From contig CADAAU010000007.1 of assembly GCA_902786015.1 (NCBI GenBank), positions 1 to 64,000 on the forward strand: a stretch of DNA of 64,000 nt, written 5' to 3'. Position 1 is the stretch's first letter, and each line of letters begins with the position of its first letter. This DNA is from an uncultured Coriobacteriaceae bacterium (GTDB lineage Bacteria; Actinomycetota; Coriobacteriia; Coriobacteriales; Atopobiaceae). A program made the position numbers and the translations under genes. Shown in pieces: positions 20,535 to 29,763 of the stretch. The notes beneath the pieces were generated by a model. That model did not search any database, had not been told where the DNA came from, and was given only the letters and a program-made list of their open reading frames with translations.

Positions 20535-22139
20535 ATGTCATCTGCATCTCGCGAAGGTCTGACGGAGCGCCAGCTGGTGGTGGTGCTCGATTTTGGGGCT
20601 CAGTACGGACAGCTCATCGCGCGGCGTATTCGCGATCTGCGTGTCTATTCTGAGTTGGTGCCGTGCGATTTGTCGGCCGAGGAGCTGGCGGCCATGAACC
20701 CGGCGGCAATCGTGCTGAGCGGAGGACCTGCCAGCGTGTATGCCGAGGACGCTCCTGACGTCGATCCCGAGGTGTTTGAGCTGGGCGTACCGGTGTTGGG
20801 CTTTTGTTATGGACAACAGATAATGGCGCTGCGCTTGGGCGGCACGGTCGATCACGTCGACAAGGGCGAGTACGGACCTGCTACGCTCATGCGTGACGAC
20901 GCCTCGATGCTCTTGGCAGACACACCTTCGGAGCAGACGGTGTGGATGAGTCATCGTGATGCGGTGACGCAGGTGCCTGCGGGCTTCCAAATCACGGCGC
21001 ATACCGAGACGTGCCCCGTGGCTGCCATGGAGTGCCCGCGCCGGCGGCTGTACGCTACGCAGTTTCATCCCGAGGTGCATCATACTGCCTACGGCGCAAA
21101 GATGCTCTCGAACTTCCTCTTTGGCATATGTGGTCTCGAACCGACGTGGACCATGGAGGGCCTCGCGGAGAAACTGGTCGAAGACATCCGCGCAGAGGTG
21201 GGGGAGCGCCGTGTGATTCTGGCGCTCAGCGGTGGCGTGGATTCCAGCGTAGTGGCGGCTTTGGTGCATCGCGCTGTGGGGGATCAGCTCACGTGCGTGT
21301 TCGTGAACCACGGCATGTTGCGTAAGGGGGAGCCGGAGCTGGTGGAGCAGGTGTTTAGGCATCAGTTTGACGTGCCTCTCGTGCATGTGCAGGCTCAGGA
21401 ACGCTACTTGGCGCTACTTGCCGGGGTAACCGATCCCGAGGAGAAACGACGCCGCATTGGTTCGGAGTTCTGGAAGGTGTTCTTTGAGGAGGCGGCAAAG
21501 CTCGACGGCGTGGAGCTTCTGGCACAGGGAACCATCTACCCCGATATTATCGAAAGCGGTGCTCGCAAGACAGGTGGCAAGGCATCCACGATCAAGAGTC
21601 ACCACAATCTGATTCCCTTCCCTCCGGGCGTGCACTTCGACCTCATCGAGCCTCTGGATCATCTGTTTAAGGATGAGGTGCGGGCGCTGGGCGTGACGCT
21701 AGGGCTGCCCGAAGCGATGGTGTATCGGCAGCCGTTCCCGGGGCCTGGCCTAGCTATTCGAATTATCGGTGAGGTTACAGCAGAGAAGCTCGGGATTCTG
21801 AAAGAGGCCGATACCATCGTGCGCGAGGAGTTGGATGCGTACAACGCACGCCTATATGAGCAGACGGGAGATCGCAACAGCGAACACAGCTGCTGGCAGT
21901 ACTTTGCGGTGTTGCCCGACATTCGCTCGGTGGGCGTGATGGGCGACGAACGCACGTATGCCCGACCCGTGATCGTACGCGCGGTGGAGTCGAGTGACGC
22001 TATGACCGCCGACTGGGCCAAGCTGCCCTACGAGGTTCTTGGCGGCATTTCCAGCCGTATCGTTGCCGAAGTCGCAGGCGTCAATCGCGTGGTTTACGAC
22101 ATAACGCCCAAACCTCCGTCAACGATTGAGTGGGAGTGA
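20535..22139 (+). CDS. guaA: GMP synthase (glutamine-hydrolysing)
   Basis: A 534-residue enzyme converting XMP to GMP with glutamine and ATP. The class I glutamine amidotransferase domain shows the nucleophile C91 in GFCYGQQ and the H178/E180 pair in FHPEV. The ATP pyrophosphatase domain has the P-loop LSGGVDSSV (231-239), followed by the typical C-terminal dimerisation domain ending IEWE. Full length for the family. It is monocistronic by appearance, with GAGGGGAG before the ATG. Confidence 0.97.
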   Translation: MSSASREGLTERQLVVVLDFGAQYGQLIARRIRDLRVYSELVPCDLSAEELAAMNPAAIVLSGGPASVYAEDAPDVDPEVFELGVPVLGFCYGQQIMALRLGGTVDHVDKGEYGPATLMRDDASMLLADTPSEQTVWMSHRDAVTQVPAGFQITAHTETCPVAAMECPRRRLYATQFHPEVHHTAYGAKMLSNFLFGICGLEPTWTMEGLAEKLVEDIRAEVGERRVILALSGGVDSSVVAALVHRAVGDQLTCVFVNHGMLRKGEPELVEQVFRHQFDVPLVHVQAQERYLALLAGVTDPEEKRRRIGSEFWKVFFEEAAKLDGVELLAQGTIYPDIIESGARKTGGKASTIKSHHNLIPFPPGVHFDLIEPLDHLFKDEVRALGVTLGLPEAMVYRQPFPGPGLAIRIIGEVTAEKLGILKEADTIVREELDAYNARLYEQTGDRNSEHSCWQYFAVLPDIRSVGVMGDERTYARPVIVRAVESSDAMTADWAKLPYEVLGGISSRIVAEVAGVNRVVYDITPKPPSTIEWE

Positions 22140-22461
22140 GCCAAACGCCCATACAAACATGATACGGCTCCTATCGTGTTAAAGCCCTTGGACCCTTATT
22201 GTCCTGCGCGAGACGGTAAGGCGTGTCAACCTATCTTGAGTCTGGGGACGTCATCCTATCCGAGCTTTTCCAAGTCGGCTGACTCGCAGCGGGGCAGCCG
22301 CTGTGTTACTCCCTCGCGCATAAACAGCATGTCGAGCGAGCGCGCGCACAAGGAGGGCGGACCGTAGAGGACGCTGTCACCGTTTAGGATGCGCTCGCAA
22401 AATACGTGTGAGGAAAGGCCAGGCGACGGGTCTGAAACAGACAACCCCGACTCGCTTTTGC
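22140..22461. other. Gap between convergent guaA and elp3
   Basis: About 320 bp without a supported gene. A 62-codon minus-strand frame (22256-22444) with a TTG start follows the elp3 stop by 17 nt, but it has no recognisable domain and only a weak case. No clear terminator hairpin with a T-run was seen. Confidence 0.4.
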
Positions 22462-24243
22462 TTACAGAACGCGACGTTGGTACAGGTCGTCAGAGACGAA
22501 TCCAAGGGAAGCGTAGTAGCGCCTCGTTCCGACGGAGCTGATGACGCGGATTGCCTCGAACCCGGCTTCGCGTGCCAAGTCGCAGGCGCGCTCGATGAGC
22601 TGCCTGCCCAGTCCCACATGCTGTGCGCCGCCCTGCTCCGACGATCCGATGCCAGCCACGCGGCCATACACGTGGACCTCCCGAATCATGGCGACAGTAC
22701 CCTCATGAGGCAAAGAAAGGCGCAGGAACCCAGCGATGCGATCCTCGTCTGTGACCCACTGCAAGAACCTCTCGTCGCTGACGGCGGTGGCATACGGCAC
22801 GCAGTCCAGGCGCAAGTCGTTGGACGTGACGTCGGAGGTCGCCACCTCGCGCATGCGAATCTCTCGCACCTCGTCGCGCCGACTTGCGAGACTTTGCTCC
22901 ACCATCTGCCTGAGGTTTGTCTTCTTGTTTCCCGCCACGATGTCTGTGGACGAGATGTCGCGAATCATACGCGATATGCGCGTGTAGGACGGTGTGGCAA
23001 GAACGTCGTCGGCCAGTAGAGACACTAGCTCCTTCTCCGAGTAGGGTTGCCACCTTCCCGCCGCATACTCCCTGCCCAGACGAGAGCTCTCCACCAGACA
23101 GCAGGGATAGAGCTTGACCTCGTCGGGTAGGAACCGCTCGTCGCCAACGAGGCGCAGGTAGTCTTTGCGGTCGGCAGCGGGCATCGACCCCAGAAGGTTG
23201 CACATCATGTGCGCCTGAATCTTGTAGCCAAAGAGCCGCAGCGTCGAGAAGGCCCGAGCGATCTGGCTTACGCTCACGTTGCGGTGGTTTGCCCTGAGGA
23301 TTTCTTCGTCGAGGCTCTGGATGCCCATCTGGATCTTTGTGCAGCCGAGCCTGCGCATCATGCGGGCACTCTGCTCGTCGATGAGGTCGGGGCGCGTCTC
23401 GATGGTGAGCCCCACCACGCGGTGCTCGGCATTTTCGTTGAGCGTGTGCTGTGTTTCGAGCTCATCCAACGTCGCCGTCTGCCAGAGCTCTGCATCACGC
23501 CACCCTTGCGAGCGGAGCACCGTGCGAATCGCGTCGTTGTACGTCCGTGCGCCGGCGGTGACCTCTTGCTGCAGGCTTTCCGTGCGCTTAACGAGCTCGT
23601 CTGTGCGGTAGGTCAGACCAGAGCGACGATAGCGCAGCTCGCGTGCCTCGGGACCGTCGCCAGCCCTCGCCGGTCCCTCGAACTCGTTGAGCGCGCGAAA
23701 GAGCTCGTGCACGAACCAGATTTGATATGCCTCGGAATAGTCGCTCCACGTTCCGCCCAACACGATGAGCTCGATTTTATCGGTGACGTGTCCCATGTCC
23801 TGCAGCGCCGTGATGCGCGAGCGGACCTGCAGATAGGGATCGAAGTAGTTGCGCTCTGCCCGCTGGCACGCAGGCTCGTCGTGCAGGTAGCTCTTGGGCA
23901 TGCGAATGTCGTTGGGACAATACAGGCAGTCGCTCGAGCATGGCCAGGGCTTCGTAATCACGGTGACGGTGGCGACGCCCGAGGCAGTGCGCCGCGGCTT
24001 CATGCGCAGCGTCCGGAGGAGTTTGGCCTCCAGCTCGGGGTCGACGTTCCAAGAGCGCCATCGCTCGGGGTCGTTTGCCTTGATGCTTAGGTAGAAGGGA
24101 AGGAGTCGCCGCTTTGCGACACGGCGATTTGCATCGTGCGTGGCTCGGTTGTGTCGTCTGAACAGCTTGGAAAGCCAAACGTCATCTACGCGCGTCGAAT
24201 CGTCGCGCAGGGCATCCAAGAGCTCTTTGAGTGCTTCTTCCAT
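22462..24243 (-). CDS. elp3: Elp3-type tRNA uridine-34 modifying radical SAM / acetyltransferase
   Basis: A 593-residue homologue of the catalytic subunit of Elongator. The radical SAM cluster motif is C102-x3-C106-x2-C109 (PCSSDCLYCPND). A C-terminal GNAT domain (from about 500) has the acetyl-CoA loop GAQHVGLGRQL and the RRYYASLGF end typical of Elp3. Known Elp3 proteins use acetyl-CoA and SAM to build 5-carboxymethyluridine at wobble position 34 of tRNA. Bacterial copies occur sporadically, without the other Elongator subunits, and none is seen here. It is divergent from a Trm9-like methyltransferase, with 35 bp between the two start codons, suggesting a shared control region. Confidence 0.93.
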   Translation of the reverse strand: MEEALKELLDALRDDSTRVDDVWLSKLFRRHNRATHDANRRVAKRRLLPFYLSIKANDPERWRSWNVDPELEAKLLRTLRMKPRRTASGVATVTVITKPWPCSSDCLYCPNDIRMPKSYLHDEPACQRAERNYFDPYLQVRSRITALQDMGHVTDKIELIVLGGTWSDYSEAYQIWFVHELFRALNEFEGPARAGDGPEARELRYRRSGLTYRTDELVKRTESLQQEVTAGARTYNDAIRTVLRSQGWRDAELWQTATLDELETQHTLNENAEHRVVGLTIETRPDLIDEQSARMMRRLGCTKIQMGIQSLDEEILRANHRNVSVSQIARAFSTLRLFGYKIQAHMMCNLLGSMPAADRKDYLRLVGDERFLPDEVKLYPCCLVESSRLGREYAAGRWQPYSEKELVSLLADDVLATPSYTRISRMIRDISSTDIVAGNKKTNLRQMVEQSLASRRDEVREIRMREVATSDVTSNDLRLDCVPYATAVSDERFLQWVTDEDRIAGFLRLSLPHEGTVAMIREVHVYGRVAGIGSSEQGGAQHVGLGRQLIERACDLAREAGFEAIRVISSVGTRRYYASLGFVSDDLYQRRVL

Positions 24244-24278
24244 GAGGCCACATTATACTGGTTTGCAGGGAGGCTGGC

Positions 24279-25049
24279 ATGGACAAAGACTTTGCGCGAA
24301 AAATGAGCGACATGACGACCGATTTCTATGCACGCACGAGCGCGTCGTTTGGCGCCACGCGGCAAGGGGCATGGCCGGGTTGGGAGCGACTACTTGCGGA
24401 GACGCGTGTTGCGTCGTCTTCCAAAACTCGGCTGTTCGACGTGGCGTGTGGCAATCTGCGGTTCGAGCGATTCCTTGCGGAGCGCGTCTCGCGTCTGGAG
24501 GCATGGGCAATTGACAACTGCGACGATCTGGTGGGGACGGCCTCGTCAGATGGGCTTGACGTCCATTATGCATGCCGCGACGTGTCAGAGGCCCTGCTCG
24601 AAGAAGATGCGAGCTGGTCGGAACATGTGCCTTTGTGTGACCTCTCCGTTTCGTTTGGCTTCATGCATCACCTGCCCTTGTTTTCCCAGCGCGTGCTTCT
24701 GCTCCAGGAACTGGTTCGACGCACGAAGCCAGGAGGCAGCGTCGTGGTGGCATTTTGGCAGTTTGCGGCAGATGAGCGTCTGCGTGCCAAGGCGCGACCG
24801 GTCGAGGGGGGAGAGGGCAACGACTACCTGCTCGGCTGGCAAGACAGAACCGATGTCGCACGATACTGTCATTTTTGCGACGAAGATGAGATCGACCTCC
24901 TCGTGCAGGGCGTGCTGCCCTTGGCGCAGGAGTCCACCCGTTTTTATGCGGATGGCCGCTCGCGAAGGCTCAATCGTTATGTGGTTCTGCGCGTGACCGA
25001 GCAAAGTGCTGCCGGCACACGCTCGTCGACGATTCGTGGTAATATGTAG
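24279..25049 (+). CDS. Trm9/ALKBH8-like tRNA wobble-uridine methyltransferase (putative)
   Basis: A 256-residue class I SAM-dependent methyltransferase; motif I is FDVACGNLRF (53-62). Beyond the generic fold it shares marks with eukaryotic Trm9: an N-terminal FGATR...WP (24-33, compare FSQTR...WP), an MHH at motif IV (129-131), GGSVVVAFW before motif VI, and RYCHFCDEDEIDLL (195-208) matching the Trm9 RYYH...GELEEL region. Trm9 esterifies cm5U34, the product of Elongator. Its position head-to-head with elp3 supports the same job here, which is an inference. GGGAGG precedes the ATG. A non-specific small-molecule methyltransferase is the alternative. Confidence 0.75.
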   Translation: MDKDFARKMSDMTTDFYARTSASFGATRQGAWPGWERLLAETRVASSSKTRLFDVACGNLRFERFLAERVSRLEAWAIDNCDDLVGTASSDGLDVHYACRDVSEALLEEDASWSEHVPLCDLSVSFGFMHHLPLFSQRVLLLQELVRRTKPGGSVVVAFWQFAADERLRAKARPVEGGEGNDYLLGWQDRTDVARYCHFCDEDEIDLLVQGVLPLAQESTRFYADGRSRRLNRYVVLRVTEQSAAGTRSSTIRGNM

Positions 25050-25124
25050 ATGCACAGTTTGGTGCTGAGCATTGTGTTGCTCAAAAGAGCTGGTCCCTAC
25101 CGTCAAGTGGGAGTGGTAAAAGAG

Positions 25125-25148
25125 GTGGGTCGTGCTTGCGCGGCCCAC
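25125..25148. terminator. Terminator hairpin between convergent genes
   Basis: An 8-bp stem (GTGGGTCG / CGGCCCAC, one G-U) with an 8-nt loop followed by TTTGTC. It lies between the ends of the methyltransferase gene and the minus-strand membrane-protein gene. Confidence 0.55.
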
Positions 25149-25194
25149 TTTGTCATAGGGGGTGTATGGAATGGTCAGACTCAACCTTTACACG

Positions 25195-26046
25195 CTAGAA
25201 GATGAGGTTGAGCAGTAGCGACCCCACGAAGATGCCGACTGCGGGTGGGTCGATGTGCGTTGAGCAGTCCTCGTTGAAGTACTTCGCAAAGACAAGATAT
25301 ATATGGTTTGCCAACGTTGCAAACACGATGGCAATGGCGATGTTGCCACCCGTGACGGCGAGTGCCGTCCCGACGACGCTCGTTATTTGATGCGTGGTGG
25401 GGACCTTCTGACCGTCACCGGCATATCCAAAGAGCAAAAGCGCTGCCGAAATCGAAAAGCCCACGCCATAGAAGTCCGGACCAGCCTCGTGAAGGATGAA
25501 AGCAAATACGGCTGCAGTGGCGATGCAGTTTACGGTCTGGAACACCCAGTACCCAAGGCCTTGCTCCCTGTAGTAGGCACTCGCATCGGGATTTACCTTG
25601 CGACCGTTGCTCAGCAACAGGCGCGTGAGCACACCGACGATGATGATGGCCGTGGCACCTGGATCTACCGGGAGCCCAATGTGGGAGAAGAACGAGAACA
25701 CGAGGTAGCCAACTGATCCAGCGGCTCCTCCCACCAGCATGATGGAGGTGTCATGCAGGAAGATGAGCGAACGTGTGATGTCCCACCCCTGAATCTGATC
25801 CGGATACTTCTTGGCCGCGACGGCCGTTGCCACGGCCGATCCGTTAAATATGATGGCCGGTAGCAGCAAGGTGTTGAGGACCGTGTCTCCGAGTAGAGTG
25901 GGCTCGACGCCCGCAGCCTTGAGGATATACACGACGATGCCCGCAAAGCCCGTGCAGATGAACGTCTGAATGCCACCGAACATGGCACCGAGTATACCCA
26001 CGCCAAACGCAAACAAAACGAGAAACGGGTCAAAGAATAGTGGCAT
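25195..26046 (-). CDS. Multi-pass membrane protein of unknown function
   Basis: A 283-residue hydrophobic protein with about eight predicted helices. ATG 26046 is chosen for the AAGGAGG at 5 nt upstream; a longer frame starting at 26142 adds a polar leader without a site. Glycine-rich membrane segments (GVGILGAMFGG, GGAAGSVGYLVF) and a conserved-looking FNGSAVATAVAAKKYPD loop suggest a transporter or permease-like protein, but I do not recognise the family. It stands alone; a 160-bp AT-rich region separates it from the divergent iorA. Confidence 0.8.
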   Translation of the reverse strand: MPLFFDPFLVLFAFGVGILGAMFGGIQTFICTGFAGIVVYILKAAGVEPTLLGDTVLNTLLLPAIIFNGSAVATAVAAKKYPDQIQGWDITRSLIFLHDTSIMLVGGAAGSVGYLVFSFFSHIGLPVDPGATAIIIVGVLTRLLLSNGRKVNPDASAYYREQGLGYWVFQTVNCIATAAVFAFILHEAGPDFYGVGFSISAALLLFGYAGDGQKVPTTHQITSVVGTALAVTGGNIAIAIVFATLANHIYLVFAKYFNEDCSTHIDPPAVGIFVGSLLLNLIF

Positions 26047-26212
26047 GAGTACCTCCTTATGTTTGAGTTCGTATATTAATAGTGTGCCATAACTTAATGA
26101 CGGGCGAAACTGGCGAAACTGCGCAATTAAGTTTTTCGTCAAATGGGGTCTCGTGAGTGCACCTCGCGGCCGAAGCGCGTATCATGTATTGATTCTAGTG
26201 AGAGGGGAGAAC

Positions 26213-27985
26213 ATGGGCAAACAGCTCTTGTCAGGAAACGAGGCCATAGCGCAAGGGGCGTGGGAGGCCGGCGTCGAGGTTGGTGCTGCCTATCCGGGCA
26301 CGCCCTCCACCGAGACGCTCGAGAATCTGGTTACCAAACCGGACGTCTACTGCGAATGGGCGCCAAACGAAAAGGTCGCTCTGGAAGTTGGTCTGGGAGC
26401 GGCGATGGGCGGCGTGCGCACGCTCGTGACGATGAAGCACGTAGGCGTGAACGTCGCGGCCGACCCGTTCATGAGCGCCGCCAACACGGGCGTCAACGCG
26501 GGTCTGGTGCTCTTGGCGGCCGACGACCCAAGCTGCTACAGCAGCCAGAACGAGCAGGACAGCCGCCACTATGCGGCATTCGGACGCGTTCCTTGCCTCG
26601 ATCCATCAGACAGCCAAGAGGCCTACGAGATGGCCCAGGCCGCCTTCCAGATTTCGGAGCAGTTCGACACGCTGGTGATGCTGCACGAGACGATGCGCAT
26701 CGCCCACACAAAGACGCTCGTGGAGGTAGCCGGCGAGCGCAATCAGGTGGAGCCGCGTGATTACGAGAGTCGTCCCGAGAAGTTCGTGATGATGCCCGCG
26801 AACGCGGTGCGGCGCACGCTAGCGGCCAACGACCGCGAGGACGAGCTGATCGCATGGGCAGAGACGAACGAGCTCAACCGCATGGAGCTCCGCGATCCTG
26901 CGGTGGGCATCATTTGCGCGGGCGCTCTGTACCCGCACGTTCGCGAGGCTCTTCCGGAGGCGTCGGTGCTCAAGCTGGGCATCACCTGGCCGCTTCCGCC
27001 AAACCTGATTCGCGACTTCGCGAGCAAGGTAGAGAAACTCTACGTCGTCGAGGAGGCCTGCACCTATCTGGAGACGCGCGTGCGAGCGTTGGGCGTGGAG
27101 GTAAGTGAACCTCCTGCTGGCCGTCTGCCCCGCTCCGGCGAGGTGACACCCGCGCACATTCGCGCTGCCTTTGGCGCTGCCGCTCCTTCGCATATGGAGG
27201 CTGCACAGGGTCTACCTCCACGGCCACCTGCGTTCTGTGCCGGCTGTCCGCATCGCCTGGTGTACGTGGAGCTCAAGCGCATCAAGGCTATCGTCACGGG
27301 CGACATCGGATGCTATACCCTTGGTGCCGTCGCGCCATATAGGTCGGTCGATTCCGTTATCGACATGGGGGCGTCGCTCTCGATGGCCCACGGCATGGAG
27401 CTCGCGAACGCGGGCGAACGCACCGGTCGTTCCGTCATTGGTGTCATCGGCGACTCCACCTTTGCCCACTCGGGCATCACGAGCCTTCTGGGTACCGTCT
27501 ACAATGGCGGCAAGGGAACGCTCTGTATTCTTGACAACCGCACGACTGCCATGACGGGCACGCAAGGCAATCCCGTCAACGGCGTTACGCTCACCGATCA
27601 AGCGGCGCGCGTCAATCCGCTCGACGTTCCTGCCGGGAAGCAACTCGACTTGGTGAAGCTCTGCGAGGCGATCGGCGTGGACGAGGTCGAGGTTGTTGAC
27701 GCGCAGGACGCGAAGGCCATTCGCGCCGCACTCAAGTCGGCCGTGAGCCATACCGACAAGCTGTCCGTCATCATCTTTAAGGCGCCCTGCCGACTGCTCG
27801 ATCGCAGCCGTGGCGTGATGCCCGTCATACGCGACTGCCGACGTTGCGGGCGCTGCATCCAAATAGGCTGCCCTGCTCTGGGCAAGGACGAGACGGGCCA
27901 CGCCGTCATCGATCCCAGCCAATGCATCGGATGCAACCAATGCGTACAATCCTGCCCGTTTGGCTGCATCACGAAGGAGGCCTAA
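26213..27985 (+). CDS. iorA: Indolepyruvate:ferredoxin oxidoreductase alpha subunit
   Basis: About 590 residues; ATG 26213 follows GAGGGGAG. It has the thiamine-diphosphate 2-oxoacid oxidoreductase layout: N-terminal pyrimidine-binding domain (GNEAIAQGAWEAG, YPGTPSTE), a central domain, then the TPP-binding region with CAGCPHR and GDIGCYTLG, and two C-terminal 4Fe-4S ferredoxin motifs (CRRCGRCIQIGCP and CIGCNQCVQSCP). The enzyme oxidises aryl pyruvates made from aromatic amino acids to aryl-acetyl-CoA and reduces ferredoxin. It is followed after 5 nt by iorB. Typical of amino-acid-fermenting anaerobes. Confidence 0.95.
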   Translation: MGKQLLSGNEAIAQGAWEAGVEVGAAYPGTPSTETLENLVTKPDVYCEWAPNEKVALEVGLGAAMGGVRTLVTMKHVGVNVAADPFMSAANTGVNAGLVLLAADDPSCYSSQNEQDSRHYAAFGRVPCLDPSDSQEAYEMAQAAFQISEQFDTLVMLHETMRIAHTKTLVEVAGERNQVEPRDYESRPEKFVMMPANAVRRTLAANDREDELIAWAETNELNRMELRDPAVGIICAGALYPHVREALPEASVLKLGITWPLPPNLIRDFASKVEKLYVVEEACTYLETRVRALGVEVSEPPAGRLPRSGEVTPAHIRAAFGAAAPSHMEAAQGLPPRPPAFCAGCPHRLVYVELKRIKAIVTGDIGCYTLGAVAPYRSVDSVIDMGASLSMAHGMELANAGERTGRSVIGVIGDSTFAHSGITSLLGTVYNGGKGTLCILDNRTTAMTGTQGNPVNGVTLTDQAARVNPLDVPAGKQLDLVKLCEAIGVDEVEVVDAQDAKAIRAALKSAVSHTDKLSVIIFKAPCRLLDRSRGVMPVIRDCRRCGRCIQIGCPALGKDETGHAVIDPSQCIGCNQCVQSCPFGCITKEA

Positions 27986-27990
27986 CTGTC

Positions 27991-28623
27991 ATGCCGCACG
28001 ATACCACTACCAACTACGGCGTTTCTCAAAACGCCAACAAGGTCGTGCTCGACGAAACGAAGACCATCATGCTCGTAGGCGTGGGTGGTCAGGGAACCAT
28101 TTTGGCGGGACAGCTCCTCGCGATGGTTGCCGCAGACGCCGGCCTTGACGTCAAGGTCTCCGAAATCCATGGCATGAGCCAGCGCGGCGGGTCTGTCTCG
28201 ACGGTCGTGCGCGTCGGTAAGAAGGTCGATTCCATGATTGCCGATCCGGGCTGTGCCGACATCGTGGTTGCCTTCGAGGCAATCGAGGCCTTGCGCGCTC
28301 AGCAATACGTGCGCGAGGGTGGTCGCCTGTTCGTGAACGACGAGCGCATCACGCCCGTACCCGTAAACATTGGCGTCTGCCAAATGCCCGAGAGAGTCGA
28401 CGAGCGCCTCGCCAAGATTGGCGCGACGATCATAGATGCGGCTGGTATCGCACGCGAGGTGGGAAGCCCGCGTTCCACCAATGTGGTGCTGGTGGGAGCT
28501 CTGTCCACCGCGCTGCCGTTTGAGGTACAGGAATGGGAAGAGGCCATCAGGCGTCGCGTCCCACCAAAGACAGTGGAGGCAAACCTCGAGGCCTTCGCAC
28601 GCGGGCGCGAAGCGGTCGCGTGA
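27991..28623 (+). CDS. iorB: Indolepyruvate:ferredoxin oxidoreductase beta subunit
   Basis: A 210-residue gamma-domain subunit. The glycine-rich GVGGQGTILAGQLLA and the EIHGMSQRGGSVSTVVRVG motif are diagnostic for the IorB/2-oxoacid oxidoreductase gamma family. The start ATG 27991 uses the AAGGAGG that overlaps the end of iorA. Partner of iorA in the same operon; a pair of hairpins follows. Confidence 0.94.
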   Translation: MPHDTTTNYGVSQNANKVVLDETKTIMLVGVGGQGTILAGQLLAMVAADAGLDVKVSEIHGMSQRGGSVSTVVRVGKKVDSMIADPGCADIVVAFEAIEALRAQQYVREGGRLFVNDERITPVPVNIGVCQMPERVDERLAKIGATIIDAAGIAREVGSPRSTNVVLVGALSTALPFEVQEWEEAIRRRVPPKTVEANLEAFARGREAVA

Positions 28624-28626
28624 GGC

Positions 28627-28653
28627 AACCGATGGGGATACTCCCCATCGGTT
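28627..28653 (+). terminator. Hairpin after iorB
   Basis: A perfect 11-bp stem (AACCGATGGGG / CCCCATCGGTT) with loop ATACT, 4 nt after the iorB stop. The GATGGGG..CCCCATC core also occurs at the ends of the palindromic elements at 35213 and 52660. Confidence 0.65.
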
Positions 28654-28664
28654 GATGTTATTGC

Positions 28665-28695
28665 GGCGGGCAAAAGGGACTTCCTTTTGCCCGCC
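28665..28695. terminator. Bidirectional terminator between iorB and the HTH gene
   Basis: A perfect 13-bp stem GGCGGGCAAAAGG / CCTTTTGCCCGCC with a 5-nt loop, lying between the ends of two convergent genes. The right side is followed by GCCTATTTG, so U-tract support is modest. Confidence 0.65.
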
Positions 28696-28697
28696 GC

Positions 28698-29120
28698 CTA
28701 TTTGTACAGAGGCTCAAGACCTGCGTCGATGAGCAGTTGGTTGCACTGGGCGACCGTCCCATAGTGAGAAATGCAGTAGGCGATGTAGGCGTCCCTTGTC
28801 TTGTACGGGCGCAATGCGGCAAAGCCGGCACGCTCGAGCAGCTCGCAGGTCAGGTCGATGTTTATTCCCATTCCCATGGCCAGCTGAATGAGCTTGTCGC
28901 GCGAACCCTTGCGAATGCCCGAAGCGATTTGGTAGCCATACACGCGATCGAGTTGCGCCCGATAGAACACGCTTCTTCGTGGGATGTCCAGCATGTCCAA
29001 TCGCTGCTGCAGCCATTCAGAGAAACTCAACCCATCGTCCTGAACGTCGCGCAGCACGTCTTCCAAGCTGCTTTGTTGGTTCTTGGCGATGCCCCAAGAG
29101 CGACCGAATCCGTCTGCCAT
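28698..29120 (-). CDS. Small XRE-like helix-turn-helix protein
   Basis: A 140-residue predicted DNA-binding protein. The central part RVYGYQIASGIRKGSRDKLI then QLAMGMGI resembles small XRE-type regulators with a DR.YGYQ...G.R.PSRDKL..LA.GM pattern. The C-terminal half (TRDAYIAYCISHYGTVAQCN) matches the second part of that family. ATG 29120 is preceded by GGGGG at 5 nt; a GTG three bases upstream is the alternative. It starts 9 nt after the stop of the phosphoesterase gene, so the two are probably co-transcribed. Target unknown. Confidence 0.75.
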   Translation of the reverse strand: MADGFGRSWGIAKNQQSSLEDVLRDVQDDGLSFSEWLQQRLDMLDIPRRSVFYRAQLDRVYGYQIASGIRKGSRDKLIQLAMGMGINIDLTCELLERAGFAALRPYKTRDAYIAYCISHYGTVAQCNQLLIDAGLEPLYK

Positions 29121-29129
29121 CACGTCCCC

Positions 29130-29663
29130 CTATAAAAGACAATGCGTGAACACGCCGTCCTCGTAGACGGCAAAACTGCGGCTCCCGTCTTTGGGGATGC
29201 CGACGCTGCCGGGGTTGAAGCAACGAATGCCCTCGTGGATTTCGTCTACCTTGATGTGGGTGTGGCCGTAGACAAGCACGTCCGCAGGCCCGAGCCGGGG
29301 CATGTTTCGCACGCTGTTGTGAAGGCCTGGTCCGTATAGGTGTCCATGGGTCAAAAACAGCGTTGCGCCAACCGATGGGTCAAAGAGCGTGTTGTACGGC
29401 GCCATACAAGGAAAGTCGAGCACCATCTGGTCCACTTCGGCCTCGCAGTTGCCGCGAACGGCGACGATGTGGCTGGAGTGTTCGTTGAGCAGGGCAATGA
29501 CGTGCTTGGGGTCATAGTCTGCGGGTAGGTCGTTGCGCGGCCCGTGATAGAGCAGGTCGCCGAGCAGAACGATCTTGTCGGGATGCAGGCGGTCGATCTC
29601 CCGCATGAGGCTCTGGCAGCCTTCCGCCGCGCCGTGTATGTCGGATGCAATGACTAGTTTCAT
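29130..29663 (-). CDS. YfcE/MJ0936-type metallophosphoesterase
   Basis: A 177-residue calcineurin-like phosphodiesterase. Metal-binding motifs are visible: ASDIHG near the N-terminus, LGDLLYHGPRND, VRGNCE, LTHGHLYG and YGHTH. Members of this family cleave phosphodiester substrates such as bis-pNPP in vitro; the natural substrate is unsettled. ATG 29663 follows AAAGG at 8 nt. First gene of a two-gene unit with the HTH protein. Confidence 0.9.
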   Translation of the reverse strand: MKLVIASDIHGAAEGCQSLMREIDRLHPDKIVLLGDLLYHGPRNDLPADYDPKHVIALLNEHSSHIVAVRGNCEAEVDQMVLDFPCMAPYNTLFDPSVGATLFLTHGHLYGPGLHNSVRNMPRLGPADVLVYGHTHIKVDEIHEGIRCFNPGSVGIPKDGSRSFAVYEDGVFTHCLL

Positions 29664-29763
29664 AAGGTTACCTTTCGCGTTGTATGGAGAGAAGGTAGCA
29701 CGTTTGGCGCAATCTGCGAGAGGTGAGACGCGCAAATGTGGGCTATTTGTTGGAGACGCAAAA

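Noticed and set aside
22256..22444. A 62-codon minus-strand frame after elp3
   Set aside because: TTG start, no ribosome-binding site, no recognisable domain. Kept only as a remark on the gap.
25050..25194. Small structured RNA in the gap after the methyltransferase gene
   Set aside because: Several pairings can be drawn, but the only strong one is a terminator between convergent genes.
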